Of a stretch of 64,000 nt of DNA, positions 1 to 11,800 are shown one piece after another; the stretch's first letter is position 1; the number at the start of each line of letters is the position of its first letter. Below the pieces are notes generated by a model. The model did not search any database and was not told the origin of the DNA. It saw only the letters and a list, made by a program, of their open reading frames with translations. Made by a program: the position numbers and the translations under genes. The stretch is from Tenebrio molitor (taxonomy: Eukaryota > Arthropoda > Insecta > Coleoptera > Tenebrionidae): positions 1,302,001-1,366,000 of the forward strand of contig NC_091049.1 of NCBI RefSeq assembly GCF_963966145.1. The letters are read 5' to 3'.

Positions 1-1610
1 CTGATTTCCGTCACCAAAGTGCCTGATATGCGGACCTATCAAAATGAACATAACATGTTGCCGAATTTCCCGCGATGTCTCAGTATTCTTCTATTGCAAA
101 CTAGTAGAACTGACAACAATGCACTAGACATTGACGCTATTTATAACCTCAAACTTAGAAAAACAGACAGCTTGACTACCAAATTAAATGCCAAATTTCC
201 ATGTCCTGCCATGCCAAAACAACGTGAATGCATTTTAAGTTTAGTTTCATTTTTTATTATATCAGCCATGTGTCTAACTTTGGTGCTCAATGAATTTTTT
301 AGCACTTTTTTAAAACCTATTTGTAAACGAACTCTTCAATATTTTTTTCATCCTCCCACGCAAAACTCAAAAAATCAGACCCAAAACAATGCGATGAATA
401 TTTTTTTTCTAAATTGTCTCATCTTACTCGCAAATTTGAACGTGGGAAGCTTTATTAATTTAACGTTTTTTGTTTGTTTTGTTTTATTATTCCACAATGA
501 TTCTGGTCGGAGTTTATTTATCAATTAATCGTCGTTGCTTGGGCAGGGCTCACATTTACCAGCTGTGCTTTAATTACTCGACCCACGCAGAAATGTTAAT
601 GTTGCCGTTCTGTGGGAAGAATATGAAACTTTTAATCGAATCAAAAAAAGATCCGGACTAATTGCGAAAACGCAATCTTGCGACGAGCTTTTTTCAAAGC
701 TCGATCACTATCGACGTCCCACCTAAATTTAGACGCAGACATTGTCGTGTTTTCAACAGCGGATAAATCTCAAATTATTGTCGTTGTGGAAACGATTCCA
801 CTCTTTATTGTTCTGGTTGTAAAAACAATCACCGAGGTCGATTTGTGGACAATTACCCTGGAGACATTGAGTGCTTTAATCAAAAATTTACAACGTTCAA
901 CAAGTTTGCGGTCTTTTCTGTCAACCGTACAGACGACCTTCTCAATAATGCAACCACTTTCACACTCGTTTTGCATCGAAGCGAAGAGCTGTCCGGACCG
1001 AAGGATTGTTGTTTTCCGACATGTCGCTTTCCACGCTTTCAACGTCGATTAAAATTTTTGCGTCGTGTATCGAAAAGCCAACATCGAATATCATGTCCCG
1101 AACAAGATGGTTCACTTGTTAAGTGTTCTCGGTCACGTGAATGTTTAATCGATGAGAGATTTTGCCGTGGCAGGTTTCGACTTCAAGAAAGGGAGGGTGG
1201 TTTCACTTAATCCAAAGTGAACAGCGATTAATTATTTATTTTGTTTTGGGATTCGTTCGCGTGTTACCCCTTGACGTTAAGTTATATTTGTTTTTTGTAC
1301 AGCCGCTTCAAATCGGTACGAAACGATGTTTTGTAGGCAAAAAAAAAAAGAAAATGTCAAGTATCGCAACAGTTATTTGTATAACAAGGCCGCGAAATCT
1401 TTGTTTAATGTACTGAGAGTAATGAAATGACATAAATAAAACGATTCATTTTGTAAATAATCGTAAAAATGTCGGAAGAGAATTGCAGTGATAGGGATGT
1501 TTCAGTGTCCTTCAGAGTTAAAAAGTAAGTATTATAAATCCTGCAGTTTCTAATCTAAACGACAGTCTCACATGGAAACTTTAATTTGTATCAAATATTT
1601 TAAGAGCAAC

Positions 1611-1635
1611 GGCCGCGAAATTGGATTTCGCGGCC
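1611..1635. repeat. Perfect 10-bp GC-rich hairpin
   Basis: GGCCGCGAAA, loop TTGGA, TTTCGCGGCC in AT-rich DNA. Function unknown. Confidence 0.75.
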
Positions 1636-2118
1636 TGTTTTAGTTACCCGAAATGGTCGTTTCGCGTACGGTTGCACAAAAAAGAAATTGAAATCATTTC
1701 AAAAACAAGGAATTTGTGTTGTTTGAAACGTTTTTATGCCGAAGATCTTTCACTCGCTGAAATGAATATGTCATTATTTATGTTGGTCCCAATATAGATA
1801 TGCCAAAATGTGGGTTTTGTAAGTATATTACAAAAAAAAAGATGAGATAAGAGGTTTCCGAGAGAAGTTCGCGTGATCGAAATAATTTGACAGCAGTTCT
1901 TTTTTAGAACTCAATTGTAGCCCACCACATGTCTCGAAGATCTCCTTTCAATTGTGTTCTTCTCCTCCCGCAATGTTTTCCCGTCGAAAAATATCAATAC
2001 AACTAAGAAAGTTACGTTAACGACGGAATGAAGGAAAAAAAATCAAACTGTCGTCGAACACGCCACCACAAATTAGTTTGTGTTGGATAATTCAAACTTA
2101 CTAGACTGATTTGTTTAA

Positions 2119-2286
2119 ATGTCGTGGAACGTTGCTTTAACTGCAGAAAGTTTCAAAGAAATTCGTATCAGGATGAAAAACGACGAAATAATTAAGGAAA
2201 GAAAAGAAAACGTTGCACAAATGACGAAAGAATCGGCAGTGAAAATAACAAGAGCCGGTCCACGTAAGCTCTGCAAGGATGCGTGA
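2119..2286 (+). CDS. Small open frame, uncertain
   Basis: 55 codons, MSWNVALTAESFKEIRIRMK onward, highly charged and amphipathic, with a possible donor CCAC/GTAAGC near its end. A possible upstream exon (1,469-1,524, MSEENCSDRDVSVSFRVK, donor AA/GTAAGTAT) does not join in phase at the best acceptor (CTGCAG, 2,146). It would join only at a weaker one (ATCAG, about 2,172). Nested antisense inside the Asator intron. Not recognised. Confidence 0.15.
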   Translation: MSWNVALTAESFKEIRIRMKNDEIIKERKENVAQMTKESAVKITRAGPRKLCKDA

Positions 2287-3684
2287 TCACATATCGAGCA
2301 CGTCCGAGACGAAAACGGATTAGGACAAGGAGGGCTTTTGTTAACTTTGCCGTTCAACGCTGCTTCAGAATAAATGGGAGATGCGAGAGGTCGGCAAGAG
2401 AAATAAATATCTATAATTGAAATCGAATGGATTTCGCGGACAACGTTCGAAGCAGAACTGACGAAGAAAAATGTGCGAGTGCAGAAAGAAAACGGTGTTG
2501 GGATCGGACGATTTGTTGGGGGGAAATACAGAAATTTGTCGAACCAGATTTGGAAATGAAATGACCATGATCCTAGCGATTTTCTTTTTCGTTCGCACCA
2601 TCTTCTGTATTTCATACTTGCTTTTCCATCTGTATATTTTGTAACGCTCTCAACTGTGTTTTCTGCACTTCTGTAAAAATCCTTTCCTTCATTTCTATTT
2701 TTTTTATTCTTTTTTTTTGTAACCACTCAATTTTTCTCTTTTTCGAAAATCCTTTTCTTTCAGCCTTTTAATTTTTTTTATACAATTGTTCTGTAGCGCT
2801 TTCATCTCTTTTTTCTTTGCCTTTTTTGAATATTCTTTCCTCTTTCTTCCTTTCTAATTTTATTTTATTCAATTCTTTTGTAACAGCTCCCTATACTTTT
2901 GAAAAATTCGTTTAGAAAATCATCTTTTAGTATGGTCCGATAAAAAAAAGTGTACGACTGGGTGAACGTCGTCATAAGAATGGTCGGCCGCTTCGGTAGG
3001 GAAATGTTCTTTAAATTCTTTATAACAAGCAAGAAAATTAAATTTAAAGAAGGACGTGCGACCTCGGTCCGCATTTCATTTTAACTATTTGTTTTTACAT
3101 TTCATGCAGTATATTAGATTTTTTTTCTATTAAAGCCAATGGTAGCAATATAAACATATTTCAAAGAATAAAACTGAAACGAGACTTTCGATTACATTTG
3201 GCTCGATTATTACATGATTCTTGACTGCCACTGACTGTTATTAAATCCCATAAATTTCCTAGAGATTTGAAATTGGACGATGTGGTTGGTCATACTAAAA
3301 CATCAAATGGTTTGCCCTTTAGCCACCTAGTCCTTCAGCATTCTAATATTGCTCGAGCTAATTTAAATTCTATGCTATCCCCGCTAAAAAAAAAATGTTC
3401 AATGCTATAAAGACGATTATTTCCTTCATGTGTTTAGCAACCAATTGCGTGACAAATATTGACCAATCAAAACGAGAAAACAAAAAATAACCCGATAAAA
3501 TTTCTCTAAAATGCACATGTGCAATAATCTGATAAAAAATGTCGGTACCTGATTTTTTTTTGTAATTATTTTGAATAAAAAAGATTGGAAATAATGCGTT
3601 TGGTTTCATTCTATTCAGGAAATAATCAGCCGTATACCCCTCGTGCAAAATTTTAATATCGGCAATTTTTTTGCCAATTAACTC

Positions 3685-3800
3685 AAACATCCATAAATTA
3701 TTCGGTCAGAAGACCAATTATTATCAAATGAAAGCCCTCGACTTCGTCTCGTGCTCTTATTTGCTAATAATTGGTCTTCTGACCTCATTTATGGATGTTT
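3685..3800. mobile_element. Small MITE-like inverted-repeat element
   Basis: 116 bp with about 37-bp imperfect inverted ends (AAACATCCATAAAT ... ATTTATGGATGTTT) around a short unique centre. Confidence 0.65.
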
Positions 3801-4538
3801 TCGTTCATTTGCAAAAAAAATTCCGATAAAAATTTTTGCACTTGTGATATAATATGTGATTAAATTGATTTGCATTTTGTTCCAGATGATGAAGCATCTT
3901 TATTTTCCCCAAAAATCGGACGACTGCGAGAGAAAGAAAAAACTGAAGGTTTGCCGTGGCCAGCTGGACACCGCATTTCAGCTCCATAGAAAATTCATGG
4001 AATTTTTGATGAGGAGCTAAAAAAAGTCTCCTTTCAAATATGTAAAACAAGAAATAGAAAAAGAAATAAAACTGGATGTTAAAAAACATTTATGCAACTT
4101 TGTTTTTTGGAATCAATTATTAATTAAGTGCTTTTTATGATTGAATCAAGTTTTTTAGTTACTGTGCAAAAATTATAGAATTTATATGTATGTAAAAAAT
4201 TTAAATAAAAACATAATAAAGAAAACAAATTGAATCGAGTACATTTAGGAACATTTTTTATGAACTATTTTCTATTATACAATGAATGAAATAATTTCAT
4301 CTTTTATATCTCGTGTGAAATGTTTTAACTCAATAAATATATGTAAATATATTTGTTTGCTTCAAAATAACTGTCTTAAGCATCAATCTCTACAAGAAAA
4401 TAATGAATCAACGTCACATCTGAAAACCCAGTTGAAATCTTGAGAAAACAAAAATTCGAAGCCAAAGATTTTTTTTGCACTCACCGCAAAACTTTAAACC
4501 GTTCAATTTCCTTTTCGGTGGTGCATTTCGTTCCCCTG

Positions 4539-4564
4539 TCACGTGATTTCGATTAGTGACGTCA
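4539..4564. promoter_or_regulatory. Paired E-box (TCACGTGA) and CRE (TGACGTCA)
   Basis: Palindromic E-box at 4,539-4,546 and a full consensus CRE at 4,557-4,564, in a CpG-richer patch of the Asator intron. Known binding sites of bHLH-Zip (USF/MITF type) and CREB/ATF proteins. Use here is inferred. Confidence 0.3.
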
Positions 4565-5643
4565 AATAATTTCCCATCAAGATGTCTGAGCCGTCTACGA
4601 CGCCCCTGCTTATAATTCTGAATAAATTAAAGTGAAACATGCCGACAAGATGGAGCTTCACCACATTTCCGACCACCTTCGCAAACTTCCAAAACTCCCC
4701 TCGTCTCTGCTCCCGCACGACGAAAAATTCGCAACTTCACGTTCCACCAAATCCTTCATTTCTGCCCGATTCGCACCGGGAACTGTTCAAATTTAAACGT
4801 TTCGCTGTTTGCGACATTCCATTATTACTCAATTCAATCAAGATCCGATACTCGATGCTTCAATTACTCAGGACAATCACCCGAAACGGTCTCGTTTTAC
4901 GACGCATACATTAATGCAACGAAGACCGCTTGTTTTAGGTTCAATAAAATTCCTTTCGATAAGAGTCGCCGGTTTCGGGTTTAAACGGCAGTTTGCATGC
5001 AAATCTTCCATTCATCTTCCGCGAGTAATCGTCACGACTTTCCGATAGATCCTTGCGAACTGCACCCGCATGGGCGACACTCCATCTGTGCACGATCCCG
5101 GACCCAGATTAACTGTGCCGGAACTGTTTATAAATTTATCAAAACCACGACCGATAGGCTCAGCACAACGACATGTTAATCGTGTGATTTATTTGCATAA
5201 TTGTGTTGTCAACTGTTTAATAATACAGTAAACAGGATTTATATGTGACGCACACTCGTTGCGACACCAGAAACACCCAAACTTTTTTTTTCCGAGACGA
5301 CAACTATTTCGAATCTATCACAGACTGATTTATAAATATCCACCACTTGTATCTCGAGTGGTAAATAAAAGAAACGACACTCCCTCTCAACATGATTATT
5401 TTTTGTACCCGCATTTATCCTTAATCAATACAGATTTGACATTTATATGTACCGTCACGGGAGTCTGTTATGTACAGACGAACTGTCACCTTTGACATTT
5501 GTCGCGGCGTCGAGTCAAGCTCAGACATGACTTTCACTACTCACAATATGTCTTGATTTAAGTCTCTGAGTCATTTGGAAGAGTGAATTATTTATCTGGG
5601 TGATCTGGTACACGACCTTGACCACTAGTGCCGCGTTGTTTAC

Positions 5644-5813
5644 CTGCAGATGTGCTCCTTTCCTTGAAGTTTCTTCAAGACCGCCACCTCCATCTTCAGC
5701 ACTTGTTTGGGTTGGCGAGCTGATTCCACCTTGAGCGCGACTTGTTCCCTCGTTATCAGGTCCAGTCCTTCGTATATCTCGCCGAAACCTCCGCCTCCGA
5801 TCTTCTTGACAAC
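5644..5813 (-). CDS. Asator: Asator coding exon 3 (kinase N-lobe)
   Basis: A 170-nt exon in phase 0 at its start, acceptor CTTCCAG at 5,814-5,820, ending HICR with donor CTGCAG/GTAAAC at 5,643-5,642. It encodes the glycine-rich loop, the VALK lysine and the KMEVAVLKKLQGKEH helix C, nearly identical to vertebrate TTBK1/2 over this stretch. The intron before it is only 53 nt (5,814-5,866). Confidence 0.93.
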
Positions 5814-8800
5814 CTGGAAGTGTCGATTTGAGGGAGAACGTCGCGACCCCGTCGCCAATATCCTACCTTCCATCGTTCCTTGACCACATGTCCCGGCTGC
5901 AGCAGATCCTCGGAAGTCATCGTGATGTTGTTATTTTGGTCGGTCGAATCTAGTTGGCCCTCCCAGCTCAGTTTTTTCGGCCTGGAAGAGAACACACGAT
6001 TCCGGTCATCATTCCGACGCACTTTCCGGACTTTTCCGGGTTGATAAGGTGACGGCAACCAGACCGTCAACCTTGTCAGTGGTTTTGCCTAACGCTCGAC
6101 CAGCTGATCGCCTAGTCCCTAGTGCGCGTGCGCACGCCGGAAAACTACTCCGCACGGCCTTCTACGTGCAGAAACGCCCGGACATTATTGATTTTCCTTT
6201 GTGGGGACAACTTCCATCGAAAATACGAACCCGACGGGAAATCATCAACACCTGATCTAACCGGAGGACGCGATCGACTTTTCCGTTCTCGCACGCCACA
6301 CCGCGCTTTTCCCCTCGATGCCGTCGACACTTGTTCGCGATTTTTCATCCGTTATCACACCGAAAATACAATACGGATAAATTTAGAACCGAACGAAAAT
6401 AGTACAAGGCGATGAGCGTGACAGGTAGGGTGCACCTTGATCCCTAACCTCACAACGTTACCGCTTCGCCACCGAACTCTACCGACCACTTCTCACGCCA
6501 TCCGGGTCCCTCCGCGGGGCGCAAACAACCAAATCCACATGCACAGTTACGGGGCGACGGCCCCCCTGTTCCAAATTTTGACGTTCGTGGGGCCGTGCGG
6601 CGGTGAGGTCGAGACAACGGTTTCAACCCTACTGCTGGTGATTAATCAAAACAAAACATGCATTAATTTGTTAAACGCATCGTTTGAAATCATAAATCAA
6701 GCCGATTAAACTGATTATTTGACGTTTCTTACGGTTTGAAGATGTGTGAATCGATACGGACGCCATCTTTGACACGACCGTGAACATAGCAGCGGGTGGG
6801 TGGATTCGCGCCACCATTCGAACATCTAGGGTTTTTTATTTTGTCGCGGCGGTGCACCTGAACTTGCTCCTTTAAAAATCATCCCGAGGAAAATGTTTAA
6901 CGAGAGAGTATTTTAAAATAAATGTTGTTTTCGTCCTCCGGCTAAATATAAACGCGACCTTAGCATAAATAGTGCATCCGCATTATTATTATTATTACTG
7001 CAGGATAAGAGTCAAGTTGCGTGCGATTTCAATGTTTATTGTCGATGTTGTACAAATAAATCAAGCGGGCATCGATGATAACAAATGAAGATCAAAACAT
7101 GCAGAGTTGGTTGCATATGTACACTCCAGACTTGACTTTTCATTGGTCCCTTCGGAAAACCTTCAAACGATAATTTTCGCCGTAAAATATTGATTGGTCG
7201 TTTAAGCACCTGTGTCGTCAAAACCGAGACCAGTTTTAGAAACACGGAACTGTAACAAAAGGTCTTTGGACTGTGATCACTTTCCCTGACAGTATAAAAT
7301 GTGTCACCATCGCGCGGACGTAAATGACGTCTCTTTGATGTGTCGCCGTGGGCCGCCTGACACGCATGGTGACAGGCATTCCGGAAAATGATCTCCGGCG
7401 TTTTACCTATTTTTCGCCCGGAAGAAGTTTTGTTGGAGTTCGCGGAACTGTATGTCAAAAACAAAACAAATGATTTTCGATGGTTATTTCTGTGCGTGTG
7501 TAATAAAAACCGAATTGCGAAGAATTCTTGGCCACTTTTACTTCCCCGTTCGAAAAAGGTCCATAAAACAGACAGATAAACAGGAATGTATGTTGTGTTT
7601 ATCGTTGCAGCTGTTGTTGACGCCGTTTTGTAACAACAAAAAGTACAAAATGGAGGTTCGCAACAATTATTTCATTCTGCGTGATTGTAATAACAGCGCA
7701 AACATGGGAAATTGTAAATTGTGCGATTGGCCATGCGAGGTATGCAATTATGCAGGTTACGTATTGATTCCGTTGCATCTAGTGCATACGCAGACTTATT
7801 TCTTCAGCTCGGTATTGGTGCGTGGGTAAAAACAAATATGTAATCCTTTATTTGCAGAAAAAATTCAATTTATTGAAAATATGACACTTTTTTGACACAA
7901 CAAAAAATAAAATGTCTGTTGTTGAAATCTCAAGGATCACCGGAATTTACATCGAAAATAGAAGTGGCAACGCTGTAAAATTTTGATCTAGGGGAAAATC
8001 AAATGTTAGGTTAAGCTTTTTATTTTTTGGGGAAAATGAAATGTTAGATTTAGCTCTTTATTTCTTCTACACACCGTATTGAGACAGTTTTAAATTAATT
8101 ATTAAACCAGTCCTAGACTGTGTAACAAATTTTTTATTATTTTCTTCCAATTTTCTTCTAACATTGAATTAAAATTTTTGTAATAACCTACCATATCCGT
8201 CAGATTAAACGTCAAATTAAACTGTCATTTCAGTGGTGCCAACTTCTTATATCCTACATATCCGTCAGATTAAACGTCAAATTAAACTGTCATTAAAGTG
8301 GTGCCAACTTCTTACATACTTACGGGCTTATGGGGAAATTTATTGTTTAACCAACATGAATCGACAGGTGGTGGAATCATTGATATTTGAAATTTGCACA
8401 ATATTCATAAGAACAATCACATTTCCTGAAGCATTTTAATAGCTATTTTCAATACAAGTGAGCAAAGTAGTGCATTAATCACGAGGACGGAAGTTGGGCG
8501 ACCGAGCCGTAGGCGAGGGCCTAAACCTGATAAGTGATTAAACAAACGCACATTTGCTCATGCCTGTTGAATCTGATTTTTTCCATGATCATAAAATACA
8601 GTCGCGGAATCGAAATTTCGGGCAGCATTTTTTTGTCACTTTTTTAATTTTCAGTTACCTAATTACAGTGAGTGTAATTATCATCGCTTTAACCTGATGC
8701 TTACCCCTTATTATGCCGCGAATCACTATTTTTTTATGTAAATAAATCAAAATGACATAAACATGACAAGAATAAAAAATGAGGTTATATTAACGTAAAC

Positions 8801-11800
8801 TGTACATACCTATAGTTTGTCCAGCGAGAGATTGGTTGACATAAAAATCACTAAATTCTACGCAGAGAAAATACTACCTAGCGTAAATTATTTATTTATT
8901 TACCTTCAAGCAGTAACATTTTTTACCCTAAAATTATGCTCTAATTAATGTATTCTAGTGCATTTTGTAGTGTTGGGTTACAAGTCTACAATTTAAAATC
9001 TCCCAATCTCTCGCTGAACGGAGTTTATCATTATCCATCTGCATCACTATTTTTCATAACTGTTAAAAATTACTGAAATAATAACTTATACAAAATTAGC
9101 CCAACAGGGAACTTTGCTCACTAGTGAGAAAATATTTTTCCTCACTAGTGATTTAATTGCCATCTTTGCTCACTATTTTCAGCGAGGAAGGACCACTGTG
9201 GAAAAAAGAGTTTTACATTGACTTGACCCCTTTTTGTGATCTTGTCGTAACAATCACTTTCCCAAATTTTTTTTGGCCGGAACTAACATCTGCAATGATA
9301 CTGATATGTAAAAAATCACTAAACGATTTTTTTTGTTCTTTGTTGTAAAAATAGACTGCCCTAGTGTGCTCACCCGGTGCGACAAAATCCACGAATTAAT
9401 AAAGTCTCAGTGGGATTTTAATTAGAAAATAAACCGTCGACAGATAAACATGCTTCTAAAACGTTCACTCTTAAATTAAATCGACTGAAATTTAAAAATA
9501 CGTAAGTCGGGACGGTCAGAAAATGCCAACTCGCTTCGAGGAAATAATTCGATTTGGATTTATTGGAAAAAATTCAGTTTTCAGGCGTGCTAAAGAGTAA
9601 ATTGATTTCGACAGTAAATTGAAGATCGGTTGGACAATTATCTGGTGACTTTTAATGATTGAGACAAATTTAGTGGGTTGGCACTCCCGAATAATTGGTA
9701 CGGCTAGTCATTTATTTGTCAAAGAGTTGTCTATTGATTCGCTTTCTACGTTGAGATAAAAGAAATTTGATTTATTTTGACTTTAGAACTGTCACATTTG
9801 AATCTGACAGTCAAGTGTACCAACATAAAATCGTAAATGTATTGCCAACCGAACAAAAATAAATTCAATTATTAAAAATCACCCGGTATCTGAAACCCGA
9901 ACTAAATTTCGTGGAAAACCTAATTGATCGGAATTCGTGCCAAAATGATCAGATGCACTAACATTTTTGAACTTGACGTTCTGTCATTTACATCTAAAAT
10001 TATATCTCACTCCATATTATTTATTTTAACTTTGCCAGAAGCCAAAAAAATTGTTCAGAATTTTTCAACTCTCGTTTTATTTTTCACAAATAAGGCTTTA
10101 CTTTCTTATATCCCACAACACATTTTCTTACGTACAATTTCATTTTTTTTTCACGCATCACCAAAAACAATCTGTCGTTGTATGCTTTTCGATCCTATTT
10201 TCCTTTTCTCAACAAAAAACTTCCTTATTCTTTCCTTTTTCGACACTTATTTCAGACAAGTAATGACTTACTTTACAGCACGCCGTACCGTAATGAACAT
10301 TTTACGGCACACCGCGCGCCAAAGTATCTAACAAAAAAAACTCACAAAAAAAGCCAAAACAAGTTAAATTAATTATTCCTTTGTCTGGAAGCAAATTCTC
10401 GCCTCAACAACTCATTCTCCTTCGAAAACTTTCACAAAAACGAAAATCAAAATGTCGCTGTTTATGCCAAGCCGATTTTGAAAACAATCAGCGCCTATTT
10501 ATTGTACTTTGACTTTCAATATTGAATTTCATAATATATTATTATCGCACTCCACAATCGTGTGATTATGATGTCTATATCCCACTTGTTGCATAAATTT
10601 ACTACCATTATTATATTATTTGTTTCTCGTGTCTCTTTTTCTCTTGTCATTTTTAAAAACCTGAAATATAATTATCCTCCACCAACAATATCTTTGGACG
10701 CGACCCAACAATTATTTGCATGATTTACGATAGTCCTCGCTTCTAATTGGCTAAAATATTACCACTAACCACCCCGTCCACCATTTTTTACTGCCACCAA
10801 CAACTAAACATGTTTACAACCAGAAACGATATTAATTGAGCCATTTCGATCGAACGTCGCCCCTAATGGCCATTTTATTTCCAGAACAACGGCACAAGAG
10901 TCCGGTAATTAACCTAAAAATCGGTTTAGGGAAGCGATCGCATTTTTACTATACCATAAAACCGCGTGTTTCTCTATAAATAATTTTTTTGGCACCCGAC
11001 CCTCCGATATTATTAATTGTTCTTCCAGATAAGAACGAAGTGTTTATTTACTCCGACAACCGTCTAAATCCGTTTGGCAAGACTCGAAATTTTTAAAATT
11101 AAAATGTCGCTCTAAAATAAACAACAATTAAGTGAAGAACGTCCATATCGAACAGGACTCGGGTTTTATTTCGGTGTCGTACCTGATTGTTGCGAAAATG
11201 TTGGTAATTACTGGACGCCTGTCAAGAAAACAAACCGATAGGATCTTTTCTCTCGAAAACACGGTCACAGGGACGGCCACAAATAAAACTAAAAATGTCC
11301 CAGTTCCGTCGAAAAATGCAAAAGATCGCTGCAATTTTTTTTATAGAAATTGGTGCCCCCTTTCGAATTTAGGTCATAAAGCATAGGTAGATCCGACGTT
11401 TACAACTTTTTTCCTAGGACAACTTTTATTTTCGTCGATCCGTTTTATGTTGTTATCAATTCAGACTGGACCATTACAAATGGCCGAACTTCTCCAACAG
11501 CTTTTATTGTGCTTGTGTCGGTGTTACAAGCCCGATCGTTAAATTAAATTTATGGGGGCTGGATATGTGACAGATGTGCCCAGGGAAAAAATTTAACCTG
11601 GTTTCGTGGTGCATAACGCGAAATTTTTTCGCACGCGACACTTTCCCAAAATAAACTGACAGACGCGCTCGGAACGGAAACAAATCGGTGCTTGTGTTGT
11701 TTTCGGAAATGGTGCACAGTACGGACCTGCTTTTTGATATACTTGACCGTCTTGGCTCCAAAACGGACAATTATAACACACACGCGCACAAAGGGACATC

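Larger units (their letters stand above)
1..5643. other. Asator intron 3 (partial), no confirmed gene
   Basis: AT-rich intron DNA. Holds a cluster of overlapping open frames at about 680-1,210 (one Cys-rich), a short plus-strand frame at 2,119-2,286, a small inverted-repeat element at 3,685-3,800 and a compact E-box/CRE pair at 4,539-4,564. The 203-codon minus-strand frame at 2,115-2,726 is low-complexity and not credible as a gene. Confidence 0.6.

Noticed and set aside
1469..2286. Two-exon gene joining MSEENCSDRD to the 2,119-2,286 frame
   Set aside because: The best donor and best acceptor are out of phase; only a weak acceptor would restore the frame.
2115..2726. 203-codon minus frame
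   Set aside because: Low-complexity, Ser/Phe/Lys-rich from a pyrimidine-rich strand; no domain or splice context supporting it.
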